Of a stretch of DNA of 64,000 nucleotides, positions 35,970 to 44,086 are shown piece after piece. The translations under genes and the position numbers were made by a program. The notes beneath the pieces were generated by a model, which had not been told where the DNA came from, searched no databases, and saw only the letters and a list, made by a program, of their open reading frames with translations. This DNA is from Pedobacter zeaxanthinifaciens (GTDB lineage Bacteria; Bacteroidota; Bacteroidia; Sphingobacteriales; Sphingobacteriaceae), in NCBI RefSeq assembly GCF_003313335.1, contig NZ_QMHP01000005.1, positions 1-64,000 on the forward strand, read 5' to 3'. Position 1 is the first letter of the stretch, and each line of letters begins with the position of its first letter.

Positions 35970-37673
35970 ATGAACTTAAATATAAATTTAAAAGCTGAAA
36001 ACACTTACGACGCTATTGTTGTAGGTTCGGGAATAAGTGGCGGCTGGGCTGCCAAAGAGCTTACCGAAAAGGGCTTAAAAGTATTAATGTTAGAAAGAGG
36101 GATGAACATTGAGCACATCAAAGATTATGATGGCGCTATGAAAAACCCTTGGGATATTAAACATGCAGGTAGGTTAACGGAAGAAATGAAGCGTACCCAC
36201 CCTGTTCAAAAACGTGATTATCCGTACAATGAAGTAACCGAAAAATGGTGGGTTAATGATTTGGAGTGCCCTTACACCGAGGTAAAACGATTCGACTGGT
36301 ATCGTGGATTCCATGTTGGTGGAAAATCCTTAATGTGGGGACGTCAAAGCTATCGTTTCGGTGACCTGAACTTTGAAGAGAATGCAAAAGATGGCTACGG
36401 CAGCGACTGGCCAATCAGATATAAGGATTTATCAGCATGGTATGACTATGTAGAGAAATTTGCGGGCATCAGCGGACAAAATGAAGGATTGCAAGAGATT
36501 TTACCTGACGGGCAATTTCTGCCACCAATGGATTTGAACATCGTTGAAAAATCTGTAAAAGAAAGCATTAAGCAAAAATGGGGCAATGAAAGATTGTTGA
36601 CCATCGGCAGGGTTGCGAATTTAACCGTTCCTCACAACGGCCGAGGCAATTGCCAATACCGCAACTTATGTAGTCGTGGCTGTCCTTTCGGAGCGTATTT
36701 CAGTACACAATCTTCTACCCTACCAGCGGCAGTGGAAACTGGAAATCTCACCCTAAGACCATACTCTATTGTAAATCACATTATCTACGATAAGGATACT
36801 AAAAAAGCAAAAGGGGTTGCGGTAATAGATGCGCTAACGAACAAAACGATGGAGTTTTACGCTAAAATTGTTTTCGTAAATGGTTCTACTTTAGGTACTA
36901 CTTTCATTCTGTTAAATTCCACTTCTGAAGCTCATCCAAATGGTTTAGGTAACGGCAGCGGACAACTTGGCCACAATTTAATGGATCACCATTTCCGTTG
37001 TGGAGCTGACGGCGATTTTGATGGATTTGAAAAATACTACACCTATGGTCGTAGGGCGAACGGTATCTATGTGCCTCGCTTTAGAAATGTAGGCAAAGAT
37101 AAACGCGACTACTTGAGAGGTTTTGGCTATCAAGGCGGTGCATCAAGACAAAATTGGCAAAAAGATGTAGCCGAATTAGCCTTTGGAACGGAATTCAAAG
37201 AGAAAATGACTACCCCGGGTGCTTGGAGAATGGGAATGGGTGGTTTTGGCGAAATGCTGCCTTACTACGAAAACCGCGTATACATTGATCAAACCAAAAA
37301 AGATAAATGGGGGCAACCAGTACTGGCTATTGACTGCGAGTACAAGGAAAACGAGAAAAAGATGCGTCAGGATATGATGAACGACGCTGCTGAAATGTTG
37401 GAAGCCGCTGGTGCAAAAAACATCAGAACTTACGACAACGGCTGTCATCCAGGGATGGCAATCCACGAAATGGGTACAGCAAGAATGGGCAAAGACCCTA
37501 AAACTTCGGTACTTAATGAGTGGAACCAAATGCATGAAGTAAAAAACGTTTTTGTTACTGATGGCGCTTGTATGCCTTCAATAGGCTGCCAAAACCCGTC
37601 GTTAACATTTATGGCGTTAACAGCTCGTGCTGCAGACCACGCCGTAAACGAATTAAAGAAAGGGAACCTATAA
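35970..37673 (+). CDS. GMC family FAD-dependent sugar oxidoreductase
   Basis: A 567-residue GMC flavoprotein. FAD-binding YDAIVVGSGISGGWAAKELTEKG at the N-terminus, FHVGGKSLMWGRQSYR, and C-terminal HEMGTARMG (His 499) and QNPSLTFMALTARAADH (Asn 542) as the usual catalytic His/Asn. A Cys triad (228, 234, 238; C-x5-C-x3-C) sits where alpha subunits of FAD glucose dehydrogenases carry an iron-sulphur cluster. It lacks a signal peptide and is probably exported bound to the preceding Tat subunit. Likely reaction: oxidation of a sugar hydroxyl, perhaps C3 of a glycoside (inference). Confidence 0.93.
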   Translation: MNLNINLKAENTYDAIVVGSGISGGWAAKELTEKGLKVLMLERGMNIEHIKDYDGAMKNPWDIKHAGRLTEEMKRTHPVQKRDYPYNEVTEKWWVNDLECPYTEVKRFDWYRGFHVGGKSLMWGRQSYRFGDLNFEENAKDGYGSDWPIRYKDLSAWYDYVEKFAGISGQNEGLQEILPDGQFLPPMDLNIVEKSVKESIKQKWGNERLLTIGRVANLTVPHNGRGNCQYRNLCSRGCPFGAYFSTQSSTLPAAVETGNLTLRPYSIVNHIIYDKDTKKAKGVAVIDALTNKTMEFYAKIVFVNGSTLGTTFILLNSTSEAHPNGLGNGSGQLGHNLMDHHFRCGADGDFDGFEKYYTYGRRANGIYVPRFRNVGKDKRDYLRGFGYQGGASRQNWQKDVAELAFGTEFKEKMTTPGAWRMGMGGFGEMLPYYENRVYIDQTKKDKWGQPVLAIDCEYKENEKKMRQDMMNDAAEMLEAAGAKNIRTYDNGCHPGMAIHEMGTARMGKDPKTSVLNEWNQMHEVKNVFVTDGACMPSIGCQNPSLTFMALTARAADHAVNELKKGNL

Positions 37674-37687
37674 GTCTTAAGTGGTAC

Positions 37688-37736
37688 GTAATAAGTTCTA
37701 GGTTTTACTAGTGACGTAAAACTTAAAACTTATTAC
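37688..37736 (+). repeat. Long hairpin between GMC and Gfo/Idh genes
   Basis: A 21-base arm (37688-37708) pairs with 37716-37736 with two mismatches around a 7-base loop. There is no T run after it, so it is more likely an mRNA-stability or processing element, or a mobile remnant, than a simple terminator. Confidence 0.75.
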
Positions 37737-37751
37737 CTACAACCTTCAAAT

Positions 37752-38906
37752 ATGAAACAAAAAATAAGAATGGGAATGGTTGGCGGCGGTAAAAATGCCT
37801 TTATTGGCGCTGTACACCGCATTGCCGCTAATATTGATGGACTAATTGAGTTCTGCTGTGGCGCTTTAAGTTCAAATCCTGAGAATGCAAAAATCTCCGG
37901 AAAAGAACTTTTCCTCCCAGAAGACCGTGTATATACCTCTTACAAACAAATGTTTGAGGCCGAAAGCAAGCTACCAGCGGAGGTAAGAATGCAGTTTGTT
38001 AGCATAGTTACGCCAAACCATTTACACTTCGAACCAGCAATGATGGCATTAGAACATGGTTTTAATGTGTTGATAGATAAACCCATTACATTTACATTGG
38101 CCGAAGCTAAAGCATTGCAACAAAAAGTGGAAGAAACGGGCTTAACTTTAGCGCTAACCCACACCTACTCGGCCTACCCTATGGTGAAACAAGCCAAAGC
38201 GATGGTAAAAGAAGGTGTGTTTGGTAAAATAAGGAAAGTGTGTGTTAACTATCCGCAAGGTTGGTTGAGTACTGCCGCCGGCGATGATAATAAACAAGCT
38301 GCTTGGCGTACCGACCCTTCCAGAAGTGGCATTAGTGGCTGCATGGGCGATATTGGAACACATGCTGCACAGTTGGCGGAATACATTTCCGGACTTCAAA
38401 TTTCAAAAATTTGTGCTGATTTAAACATTGTTGTAGATGGCAGAGCATTAGACGATGATGGCAATGTGCTTTTAAAATTTGATAACGGAGCTAACGGTTT
38501 GCTAATGGCTAGTCAAATTGCCGCAGGCGAAGAAAATGCTTTGCGTATTAACGTGTATGGTGAAAAAGGCAGTTTGGAATGGCATCAAATGGAGCCAAAC
38601 ACTTTGTTAGTGAAATGGCTAGATCAACCAGCTCAAATTTACCGAGCCGGAAATGGCTATTTATCTGCGGCAGCAAGCCATAACACCAGAACTCCTTCTG
38701 GCCACCCGGAAGGATACTTGGAGGCTTTTGCAAATATTTACAGAAACTTTGCACTTACGCTAAACGCAAAGTTAAATGGTGAAACGCCTACGGCTGAAAT
38801 GTTAGATTTTCCTACCGCAAAAGATGGCGTAAGGGGAATGGCATTTATAGAAAATGTAGTAGCTTCAAGTAAGTCTACTCAAAAATGGCATGATTTTACA
38901 GTTTAA
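37752..38906 (+). CDS. Gfo/Idh/MocA family oxidoreductase, cytoplasmic
   Basis: A 384-residue NAD(P)-dependent oxidoreductase without a signal peptide. It begins IRMGMVGGGKNAFIGAVH (nucleotide loop), has VSIVTPNHLHFEPAMMALEHGFNVLIDKP with the usual lysine of the catalytic EKP-like motif (here DKP), and GISGCMGDIGTHAAQLAEYISG with the conserved D-x3-H pair. Proteins of this group interconvert hydroxyl and keto groups on sugars or inositols. It probably reduces a keto sugar after uptake, and lies 15 bases before a TIM-barrel gene. Confidence 0.92.
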   Translation: MKQKIRMGMVGGGKNAFIGAVHRIAANIDGLIEFCCGALSSNPENAKISGKELFLPEDRVYTSYKQMFEAESKLPAEVRMQFVSIVTPNHLHFEPAMMALEHGFNVLIDKPITFTLAEAKALQQKVEETGLTLALTHTYSAYPMVKQAKAMVKEGVFGKIRKVCVNYPQGWLSTAAGDDNKQAAWRTDPSRSGISGCMGDIGTHAAQLAEYISGLQISKICADLNIVVDGRALDDDGNVLLKFDNGANGLLMASQIAAGEENALRINVYGEKGSLEWHQMEPNTLLVKWLDQPAQIYRAGNGYLSAAASHNTRTPSGHPEGYLEAFANIYRNFALTLNAKLNGETPTAEMLDFPTAKDGVRGMAFIENVVASSKSTQKWHDFTV

Positions 38907-38921
38907 AAACATCGAAAACTA

Positions 38922-39974
38922 ATGACAACAATAAAGGGACCTGCAGTATTTTTAGCTCAATTCATCAGCGACGAAGCGCCGTTTAACTCTTTAGATAATA
39001 TTTGTAGGTGGGCAGCTGACTTGGGCTTTAAAGGCATACAAATGCCCACTTTGGACAGCAGGTTTATTGACTTAAAGCTAGCTGCGGAAAGTAAAACTTA
39101 CGCTGACGAACTTACTGGGAAAGTAGCTGCACATGGTTTAAAAATCACAGAACTATCTACTCACTTACAGGGGCAATTGGTTGCAGTACACCCTGCTTAC
39201 AACGAACTTTTCGATGCATTTGCGGCCACCGAAGTAAAGAACAATCCTAAAGCCCGTACTGAATGGGCTATTCAACAGTTAAAATATGCGGCTAAAGCCT
39301 CTCAAAACCTTGGTTTAAATGCACATGCTACTTTCAGCGGTTCCCTGCTATGGCAATTTTTCCATCCTTGGCCTCAACGTCCAGATGGTTTGGTTGATGA
39401 AGCTTTTACAGAACTTGCAAAACGCTGGTTGCCTATTTTAAATGAATTTGACCAATGTGGCGTAGATGTATGCTATGAAATTCACCCTGGCGAAGATTTA
39501 TTTGATGGCATTACTTACGAAATGTTTCTTGACAAAGTAAATCAGCATCCTAGAGCTTGCTTATTGTACGATCCATCGCATTTTGTGCTGCAACAATTAG
39601 ATTACATCCATTACATTGATTTATATCACGAACGCATTAAGGCTTTTCATGTAAAAGACTCGGAATTTAATCCAACTGGAAGACAAGGAACTTTTGGCGG
39701 CTATCAAAGTTGGGCAAACCGTGCTGGGCGATATCGTTCTCCTGGCGATGGTCAAGTAGACTTTAAGACCATTTTTAGCAAATTAGCCCAATACGATTAT
39801 AAGGGTTGGGCCGTTATGGAATGGGAGTGTTGCATTAAAAACCAGCAGGATGGCGCCAAAGAAGGAGCTGAATTCATTAAAAAGCATATCATTAACGTAA
39901 CAGATAAAGCTTTTGACGACTTCGCCGCAGCTGGAAGTGATGCAGATTTTAACAAAAAAATATTAGGCTTATAA
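38922..39974 (+). CDS. Sugar phosphate isomerase/epimerase-like TIM barrel, cytoplasmic
   Basis: A 350-residue xylose isomerase-like TIM-barrel protein. Metal-site segments are visible: VDVCYEIHPGEDLFDG (Glu), CLLYDPSHFVLQ (Asp/His), IKAFHVKDSEF (His/Asp) and GWAVMEWECC (Glu). There is no signal peptide. The family includes isomerases, epimerases and dehydratases for sugars and inositols. In this setting it probably acts with the preceding Gfo/Idh protein on an imported sugar. The exact substrate cannot be read. Confidence 0.9.
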   Translation: MTTIKGPAVFLAQFISDEAPFNSLDNICRWAADLGFKGIQMPTLDSRFIDLKLAAESKTYADELTGKVAAHGLKITELSTHLQGQLVAVHPAYNELFDAFAATEVKNNPKARTEWAIQQLKYAAKASQNLGLNAHATFSGSLLWQFFHPWPQRPDGLVDEAFTELAKRWLPILNEFDQCGVDVCYEIHPGEDLFDGITYEMFLDKVNQHPRACLLYDPSHFVLQQLDYIHYIDLYHERIKAFHVKDSEFNPTGRQGTFGGYQSWANRAGRYRSPGDGQVDFKTIFSKLAQYDYKGWAVMEWECCIKNQQDGAKEGAEFIKKHIINVTDKAFDDFAAAGSDADFNKKILGL

Positions 39975-40027
39975 CTGAACTAACCTTTTTACTTTTTACT
40001 TTACATTATTTCAAATACAATACACAC

Positions 40028-40426
40028 ATGAAACGAACTTTTTTAATCCTTGGAATTACATCGGTTTTTGTAGCTACCTTATCAGCCTTTAAACCTGAGC
40101 CAAAAGCAGAACCAGCAGTGAATATTACTACTTCTGCCCTGCCTAAAATAGCTAGTACAACCATGCAAATGAGTGGCGGCGAGTTATTGATCAATAAATC
40201 AGACTGTATCGGCTGTCATCACAAAGTGAATAAACTAATTGGCCCTTCTTATACTGATGTAGCCAAGAAATATCCTAGCAATGAAAAAAACATCGCCTAC
40301 TTGGCAGATAAAATTATAAAGGGCGGTTCGGGCGTATGGGGCAAAATCCCTATGACACCGCATCCTAAAGTATCTGAAAGTGATGCAAAGTTGATGGCAA
40401 AATATATCCTTTCGTTGAAGAAATAA
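40028..40426 (+). CDS. Periplasmic cytochrome c, class I
   Basis: A 132-residue exported monohaem cytochrome c. Haem site C-I-G-C-H at 60-64 (SDCIGCHHKVNKLIGPSY), and a probable distal Met in GKIPMTPHP (109). The pattern KLIGPSYTDVAKKY is that of cytochrome c551-like carriers. An N-terminal hydrophobic segment directs export. It is probably the electron acceptor of the GMC dehydrogenase in the same locus, passing electrons to the respiratory chain. Confidence 0.93.
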   Translation: MKRTFLILGITSVFVATLSAFKPEPKAEPAVNITTSALPKIASTTMQMSGGELLINKSDCIGCHHKVNKLIGPSYTDVAKKYPSNEKNIAYLADKIIKGGSGVWGKIPMTPHPKVSESDAKLMAKYILSLKK

Positions 40427-40455
40427 GTGGTTAGGTATTGATGGTCAGGCATCAG
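40426..40455 (+). repeat. Decayed TGGTTAG/TGGTCAG repeat tract
   Basis: AGTGGTTAGGTATTGATGG and GTCAGGCATCAG resemble the tract at 42761-42796 and the perfect TAGTGGT array at 4731-4779. The 132-base gap before the Tat Gfo/Idh gene holds nothing else I can name. Confidence 0.5.
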
Positions 40456-40558
40456 CAATTGATTAAACTACCTAAGAAACAAGCGTAAAACTAAAAAACC
40501 ATCCCTAAGTTTTCTTTCTGAATAGAGGATTAAAGAAAGCGGGGATTAAACCAAACAT

Positions 40559-42007
40559 ATGAACCAAGATAACAACCAAAGCAGACGTAACTTTCTAAAA
40601 ATGGGTGCTGTTGCTGCAACTGCATTCACTATTGTTCCTCGCCACGTATTGGGTGGTAAAGGCTATTTGGCACCTAGCGATAGGCTAATTGTAGCGGGTG
40701 TAGGTGTTGGCGGAAAAGGCGACAGCGATTTGCGATTAATTCACGAAAGTGGAAAGGCCGAAATTGCCTATCTATGTGATGTTGATACCCGCAGGGCGGC
40801 CAACAGTGTAAAACGTTTCCCTAAAGCCAAATTTTATAAGGATTGGCGAGAGATGTACGACAAAGAGCATAAGAACTTTGATGCGGTAACGGTTTCCACT
40901 CCTGATCATAACCATGCCATACAGGCTTTAGCGGCAATGCAATTGCGCAAGCACGTTTACGTACAAAAACCACTAACTCACGATATTTACGAAGCAAGAA
41001 TACTTACTGCGGCGGCAAAAAAATACAAGGTAGTTACTCAAATGGGTAACCAAGGTGCAAGTAATGATGGCCCTCGTTTATTGAAAGAATGGTACGATGC
41101 TGATTTAATTGGTGATGTGCATACCATTTACGCTTGGACAGACAGGCCTGTTTGGCCCCAAGGTATTCCGTGGTCGAAAAACAAAGCCGAAGTTCCAAAA
41201 GAGCTAGATTGGGATTTGTGGTTAGGTACAGCACCAGCTAAGGACTACGTTGAAAAATTAGTTCCATTTAACTGGCGTGGCTGGTGGGATTATGGCACTG
41301 GCGCTTTGGGCGACATGGGCTGCCACTTATTAGAAGCTCCTTTTAGTGTGCTTAATTTGAAATATGCTACAGAAGTAGAAGCCAGTGTTGGTTCAGTGTA
41401 TGTAGATGAGTTCAAACGCGGTTATTTCCCAGAAAGCTGCCCGCCTTCGAGTCATGTTACGCTTAAATTCCCTAAAACAAACAAAACGCAAGGCGAAGTT
41501 ACCGTACATTGGATGGATGGTGGTATACAACCTACCAGACCAGAAGAATTGGGTGCCGATGAGGTGTTTGGTGATGGCGGAAATGGTACCTTATTTATCG
41601 GTACAAAAGGCAAAATGATGGCCAATACTTATGGCGATAAAGCCAGGTTATTGCCGTTATCAAGAAACGAAAACTTAAACATAGCGCAAAAACTTGCTCG
41701 TGTTCCGGGACAAGCCAATGGACATTACGGACAATGGGTTGAAGGTTGTATTGCAGGTTATGGCAAAAATGAATTAAGTTCTCCTTTTGAAATTGCTGGC
41801 CCGCTAACAGAGTGTTTACTGATGGCTAACCTTGCAATTAGAGCAGCTGACGTTCAGCGCATTAATGATAAAGGAAAAGTAAGTTATCCTGGCAGATACA
41901 GAAAACTACTTTGGGATAACGATCAAATGAAAGTGACCAACTTTGACGATGTAAATCAATTTGTGAAAAGAGATTACCGTGAAGGTTGGAAATTAGGAGA
42001 GAAATAG
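40559..42007 (+). CDS. Gfo/Idh/MocA family oxidoreductase, Tat-exported
   Basis: A 482-residue protein with a classic twin-arginine signal (SRRNFLKMGAVAATAF). The mature part has LIVAGVGVGGKGDSDLRLI, DAVTVSTPDHNHAIQALAAMQLRKHVYVQKPLTHDIYEA (QKP in place of EKP), and YGTGALGDMGCHLLEAPF (D-x3-H). Exported members of this family act on glycosides outside the cytoplasm with tightly bound NAD; some oxidise and re-reduce C3 during catalysis. It may epimerise, oxidise or cleave the sugar that the GMC enzyme also acts on (inference). Confidence 0.93.
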   Translation: MNQDNNQSRRNFLKMGAVAATAFTIVPRHVLGGKGYLAPSDRLIVAGVGVGGKGDSDLRLIHESGKAEIAYLCDVDTRRAANSVKRFPKAKFYKDWREMYDKEHKNFDAVTVSTPDHNHAIQALAAMQLRKHVYVQKPLTHDIYEARILTAAAKKYKVVTQMGNQGASNDGPRLLKEWYDADLIGDVHTIYAWTDRPVWPQGIPWSKNKAEVPKELDWDLWLGTAPAKDYVEKLVPFNWRGWWDYGTGALGDMGCHLLEAPFSVLNLKYATEVEASVGSVYVDEFKRGYFPESCPPSSHVTLKFPKTNKTQGEVTVHWMDGGIQPTRPEELGADEVFGDGGNGTLFIGTKGKMMANTYGDKARLLPLSRNENLNIAQKLARVPGQANGHYGQWVEGCIAGYGKNELSSPFEIAGPLTECLLMANLAIRAADVQRINDKGKVSYPGRYRKLLWDNDQMKVTNFDDVNQFVKRDYREGWKLGEK

Positions 42008-42021
42008 AAAATACGCAAAAT

Positions 42022-42053
42022 AACTTCATCAACCTGTAAAGATTGATGGAGTT
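42022..42053 (+). terminator. Attenuator-like hairpin
   Basis: AACTTCATCAA (42022-42032) pairs with TTGATGGAGTT (42043-42053) with one G-U pair, followed by TT and AAATG. It lies between the Tat Gfo/Idh and DUF1080 genes and may partly terminate or stabilise the message. Confidence 0.55.
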
Positions 42054-42066
42054 TTAAATGTAACAG

Positions 42067-42750
42067 ATGAAAAAAATATTAATAGCAGCAATGATGGTTG
42101 CTTCAATTGGTGCTAATGCACAAAAGAAAAAAGGAGGTTTTACCCCATTATTTGATGGTAAAACAACTACAGGTTGGCATACTTACGGTAAAGATTTTGT
42201 TGGCAAAGCTTGGAATGTAGAAGATGGCGTTATTCACTTCGACCCGAAATTGAAAAACAAAGATGGCGGCGATTTGGTAACGGACAAAGAATACGGCAAT
42301 TTCCATTTAAAGTTAGAGTGGAAAGTTGCTCCAAAATCCAATAGCGGTATCATTTTTTTCGTACATGAAGATCCTGCAAAGTATAAACAAACTTACTTAA
42401 CCGGACCAGAAATGCAGGTATTGGATAACGAAGGGCATCCAGATGGTAAAATCACTAAACACCGTTCCGGGGATTTGTATGATATGATCCAAAGCAAATC
42501 AGAGCCTGTAAAACCAGTAGGCGAATGGAACTTGGCTGAAATCATCAGCGATAAAGGAAAATTAACTTTAAAGCTAAATGGTGTTAAAGTAGTAGAAACC
42601 ACCATGTGGGACGACAATTGGAAGAATTTAATTGCGGGCAGTAAATTTGCGAAATGGGAAGGCTTTGGCACTTATCAAACAGGAAAAATCGCATTGCAAG
42701 ATCACGGTGATGAGGTTTGGTTCCGTAATATCATGATTAAAGAACTATAA
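42067..42750 (+). CDS. Secreted DUF1080 (3-keto-glycoside hydrolase/lyase-like) protein
   Basis: A 227-residue secreted protein (signal peptide ending GANAQKK) of PF06439, a concanavalin-like fold: GFTPLFDGKTTTGWHTYG, NFHLKLEWKVAPKSNSGIIFFV, PEMQVLDNEGHPDG, DLYDMIQSKSEPVKPVGEWN and a final EVWFRNIMIKEL. All are family signatures. Characterised members cleave 3-keto-glycosides. Next to an exported GMC dehydrogenase and Tat Gfo/Idh protein, the same reaction is likely here, in the periplasm. Confidence 0.93.
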   Translation: MKKILIAAMMVASIGANAQKKKGGFTPLFDGKTTTGWHTYGKDFVGKAWNVEDGVIHFDPKLKNKDGGDLVTDKEYGNFHLKLEWKVAPKSNSGIIFFVHEDPAKYKQTYLTGPEMQVLDNEGHPDGKITKHRSGDLYDMIQSKSEPVKPVGEWNLAEIISDKGKLTLKLNGVKVVETTMWDDNWKNLIAGSKFAKWEGFGTYQTGKIALQDHGDEVWFRNIMIKEL

Positions 42751-42760
42751 CAGGGAAAAA

Positions 42761-42796
42761 GGTATCAGCGGTCAGGTATTAGTGGTCAGTATCAGT
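42761..42796 (+). repeat. Short imperfect repeat tract (GTCAG/TAGTGGT type)
   Basis: GGTATCAGCGGTCAGGTATT followed by AGTGGTCAGTATCAG: two to three imperfect units resembling the tracts at 40426 and 4731. It lies in the leader of the permease gene. Confidence 0.5.
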
Positions 42797-42850
42797 ACCA
42801 TTTATAACCAAAAAACCAACCAACCAAAAACTAAAAAACCAAAACTAAAT

Positions 42851-44086
42851 ATGAACTCAACAACTCGCTTCAAACTATCCTTTATGATGTTCCTCGAATT
42901 TTTCATTTGGGGAGGATGGTTTGTAACAATGGGGACTTACCTCACTAAAAACCTATCAGCAGATGGCGTACAAATCGGTTCTGCTTACAGTACTCAATCT
43001 CTTGGAGCCATTATAGCCCCTTTTATTATCGGGTTAATCGCCGATAGGTTTTTCGCAGCTCAAAAAATATTAGGATTTTTACACATCTGCGGAGGTATTT
43101 TACTTTGGTTGGCTTCAACATCACTTAATTTCGAAAGCTTCTTCCCTTTCATATTGGGATATATGATTGCTTACATGCCTACCTTGGCGTTGGTTAATTC
43201 CATCTCATTCCGACAAATGAAAGATCCAGGAAAAGAATTCCCATCGGTAAGGGTTTTTGGTACAATTGGCTGGATCATAGCTGGATTAGTAATTGGATGG
43301 TTAAATTGGGAGCAAGATGGCAACTTAATCCTAACGTTTAAAATGGCTTCGGTTGCTTCGGTATTATTAGGCTTATTCAGCTTTGCATTACCACATACGC
43401 CTCCTGCAAAAAAAGGAGAGAAAACTTCCTTTGGTGATATTATTGGATTAGACGCTATCGGCCTGTTAAAAAACAAATCATACTTGTTATTTTTTATCGC
43501 TTCTGTAGCCATCTGTATTCCGCTTGCATTTTATTACAATTTTACCAATCCATTTCTTAACGAAGTTGGAATGAAAGCTGCAGCGGGCAAACAATCATTA
43601 GGACAAGTTTCCGAAACATTATTTATGCTGTTAATGCCGCTATTTTTTGTGCGTTTAGGCGTTAAAAAAATGCTTGCCATTGGTATGATTGCTTGGGTAG
43701 TTAGATACTTATTTTTTGCTTTTGGCAACGCCGATACCAACTATTGGATGCTAATTGGCGGCATTGTACTACATGGCATCTGTTATGATTTCTTCTTCGT
43801 TACTGGACAAATTTATACTGATAGACTAGCAGGAGAAAAATTCAAAAGTGCTGCGCAGGGATTTATTACCTTAGCTACCTATGGCGTTGGGATGCTTTTT
43901 GGTTCAATTATATCAGGCGTTGTGGTAGATAAATATGTAGTTGATGGAGGCCATAATTGGTATAACATTTGGATTATCCCAGCGGCCATCTCAGCAGTAG
44001 TAGCTTTATTGTTTATCTTATTTTTTAAAGACGACAACAAAACCGCAGCAGTACCAGCACAAGACAATCAAAATTATGAGCACTAG
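42851..44086 (+). CDS. MFS permease, NupG/nucleoside-H+ symporter type
   Basis: A 411-residue membrane protein with about twelve hydrophobic segments. It has LSFMMFLEFFIWGGWFVTMGTYL at the start, SLGAIIAPFIIGLIADRFF, PSVRVFGTIGWIIAGLVIG, and GICYDFFFVTGQIYTDR, hallmarks of the Nuc_H_symport family. In Bacteroidota such genes often lie with Gfo/Idh and DUF1080 genes, so a keto sugar or monosaccharide is a likelier cargo than nucleosides (inference). The ATG at 42851 is used; an earlier frame start at 42782 lies in the repeat tract. Its end overlaps the next gene by 11 bases. Confidence 0.92.
   Translation: MNSTTRFKLSFMMFLEFFIWGGWFVTMGTYLTKNLSADGVQIGSAYSTQSLGAIIAPFIIGLIADRFFAAQKILGFLHICGGILLWLASTSLNFESFFPFILGYMIAYMPTLALVNSISFRQMKDPGKEFPSVRVFGTIGWIIAGLVIGWLNWEQDGNLILTFKMASVASVLLGLFSFALPHTPPAKKGEKTSFGDIIGLDAIGLLKNKSYLLFFIASVAICIPLAFYYNFTNPFLNEVGMKAAAGKQSLGQVSETLFMLLMPLFFVRLGVKKMLAIGMIAWVVRYLFFAFGNADTNYWMLIGGIVLHGICYDFFFVTGQIYTDRLAGEKFKSAAQGFITLATYGVGMLFGSIISGVVVDKYVVDGGHNWYNIWIIPAAISAVVALLFILFFKDDNKTAAVPAQDNQNYEH

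Noticed and set aside
43171-43512. A 113-codon minus-strand ORF inside the permease gene
   Set aside because: Antisense shadow of a conserved membrane protein.
42851-44086. Dedicated nucleoside transporter
   Set aside because: The family name comes from NupG, but no nucleoside-use gene is near; neighbours favour a sugar cargo.
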